Assembly (NCBI GenBank): GCA_012513545.1
Contig: JAAZCB010000671.1
Coordinates: forward strand, 1-7,526
DNA: 7,526 bases
Direction of reading: 5' to 3'
Origin: Clostridiaceae bacterium
Lineage (GTDB): Bacteria; Bacillota_A; Clostridia; Acetivibrionales; Acetivibrionaceae
Both the position numbers and the translations under genes were made by a program. The notes below the pieces were generated by a model. That model ran no database searches and was not told the DNA's origin. It saw only the letters and a program-made list of their open reading frames with translations. Of the stretch, positions 6,501 through 7,526 are shown in pieces (within the stretch, counting starts at the first letter, position 1; each line of letters starts with the position of its first letter).

Positions 6501-7478
6501 TTAAGAACCAAGAATTGTTCTCAAGCCTTTAAGAGTTATTTCAAGAATATTTTTGCAATCGTTAATTTTTGTATGATAACCGGAAGTATTTGTTGTAAAC
6601 TGCCTTATAACAAGTACCTCTGTATCATTGCTCTTTTGACATTCAATTGTGACATTTTTTGTTTTAGCGATTTTATAGACAAACTGCTCCAGACCAAAAC
6701 CTAGCTTTGCAGGAATAACGCAATAAAAATAAGGATAGCTTGTACCCTGTACCATATTAAGGTTGATTTGAGCCTGAACACCGTAAAAACCATCAGGCAT
6801 ATTATCAAAAGTAATAGCAAATCTAATGTCTTTAGGTATACTTTTTCCCGTGTTGTCTCTTGCAAGCATAATTGAAGGCTTGAAATTTTCTCCTTCTTTC
6901 TTAATAGCAGTAAAGAATTGGTACATTTTTGCTACAATATCTACTTTAATACGCAGGTTATTTTGTTTAAGAATACGCCGTGTCCCGTTAAACCAAAGAG
7001 GTAACACAAGAATAGCCACATCAACAGCAAGAATTTTTGCAACGGAAGAGCTTGTAAAGATTGCCAGGAATATTGAGCCAAAAAACAAACCTGCAAGAAT
7101 TAGTAAAAAAATAGCCACACCTAACGAATTAGTGATATCAAGCATGTCCTTGTCCCATTTTGTCATTTTGTCATCAAGCTTTTCTATCTCATAAATCTGT
7201 TCTATTTTAACCTCAGTCCAATTATGGTCGGTGCTAAAACTATTAAGCCTAGCCCGGCTGTCGTAACCTTTTACAAGATTAAGAAGGGTAGCAAACAATA
7301 GAAAGAAGATACCCGGAGATATGGACAGGAAATATACCTGAAAGAAAAAACCAATTACCAGAAGTAACATATATGCTGCCATTCTTGAGGAATAAGAGAG
7401 ATTTTTCAGTATATAAAACTTTACGATACCCTGCTTTTCAGGAGGGGGAAAACCCGGTAATCGAAAATAACTGTTCAT
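6501..7478 (-). CDS. Membrane protein of unknown function, four predicted helices
   Basis: I do not recognise a family. I chose ATG at 7478 (325 residues), not the upstream in-frame ATG at 7517, because AAGGAG (7486-7491) sits seven bases before it and the upstream gene's stop overlaps it. Hydrophobic segments lie at about 34-52, 53-70, 119-141 and 147-163, forming two hairpins separated by a charged, possibly helical stretch (about 85-115). Residues about 165-325 form a soluble domain, probably cytoplasmic by the positive-inside rule (GTRRILKQ follows helix 4). The N-terminus has a short Pro-rich patch (PGFPPPEK). No catalytic motif is obvious. It is convergent to the fusion gene and probably the last gene of a minus-strand operon, translationally coupled to the gene before it. 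Confidence 0.82.
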   Translation of the reverse strand: MNSYFRLPGFPPPEKQGIVKFYILKNLSYSSRMAAYMLLLVIGFFFQVYFLSISPGIFFLLFATLLNLVKGYDSRARLNSFSTDHNWTEVKIEQIYEIEKLDDKMTKWDKDMLDITNSLGVAIFLLILAGLFFGSIFLAIFTSSSVAKILAVDVAILVLPLWFNGTRRILKQNNLRIKVDIVAKMYQFFTAIKKEGENFKPSIMLARDNTGKSIPKDIRFAITFDNMPDGFYGVQAQINLNMVQGTSYPYFYCVIPAKLGFGLEQFVYKIAKTKNVTIECQKSNDTEVLVIRQFTTNTSGYHTKINDCKNILEITLKGLRTILGS

Positions 7479-7526
7479 ACAATGCTCCTTTCTTCTGATA
7501 GCCCTAATGACTTCCATACAGCATGA
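7475..7526 (-). CDS. C-terminal end of an upstream minus-strand gene (partial)
   Basis: On the minus strand one frame stays open from the window edge to a TGA at 7477-7475. It encodes 16 residues, HAVWKSLGLSEERSIV. Its stop overlaps the ATG of the membrane-protein gene as ATGA, the classic arrangement for translational coupling. The overlap and the ribosome site inside this tail are the only support. The fragment is too short to identify. Confidence 0.5.
   Translation of the reverse strand, partial: HAVWKSLGLSEERSIV

Overview
The window looks like chromosomal DNA from a cellulosome-forming, low-GC Gram-positive anaerobe (class Clostridia). The evidence is AT-rich sequence, purine-rich Shine-Dalgarno sites, a secreted enzyme ending in a type I dockerin, an SLH-domain surface protein and a T-box leader. 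Both dockerin repeats carry a Ser-Thr recognition dyad. That points to the Acetivibrio (Clostridium) thermocellus lineage rather than the R. cellulolyticum type, which usually has Ala-Leu/Ile there. The genus assignment is inference.

Layout, left to right. (1) 1-1938 (+): the 3' part of a cell-surface gene, open at the window edge. It has three PKD/K319-type repeats, a DUF11-like beta domain and a C-terminal SLH anchor, followed by a strong intrinsic terminator. (2) 2189-3319 (+): a secreted alpha/beta-hydrolase esterase with a C-terminal dockerin, behind its own sigma-A-type promoter. (3) 3320-3854: a long non-coding region holding a sigma-A-type promoter and a well-formed T-box riboswitch whose terminator and antiterminator compete for the same strand. 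(4) 3855-6386 (+): an 843-residue fusion of a xylose-isomerase-like TIM barrel to an AMP-forming acyl-CoA synthetase. (5) 6408-6438: a perfect 11-bp hairpin between convergent genes. (6) 6501-7478 (-): a membrane protein of unknown function, whose start overlaps by ATGA the end of another gene that runs off the window.

Genes 1 and 2 fit the outer surface of a polysaccharide degrader: one protein binds the cell wall, and the other is an enzyme that would dock onto a scaffoldin. They have separate transcription signals. The most interesting part is the T-box and fusion gene. T-boxes normally control aminoacyl-tRNA synthetases or amino-acid biosynthesis and transport genes. Here the predicted specifier reads as leucine (CUU), and the T-box base (UGGU) fits a tRNA with discriminator A, as tRNA-Leu has. 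A leucine-starvation switch in front of an acyl-CoA ligase suggests, as a hypothesis, that the enzyme activates a branched-chain acid such as isovalerate for reductive synthesis of leucine. The role of the attached TIM barrel is unknown.
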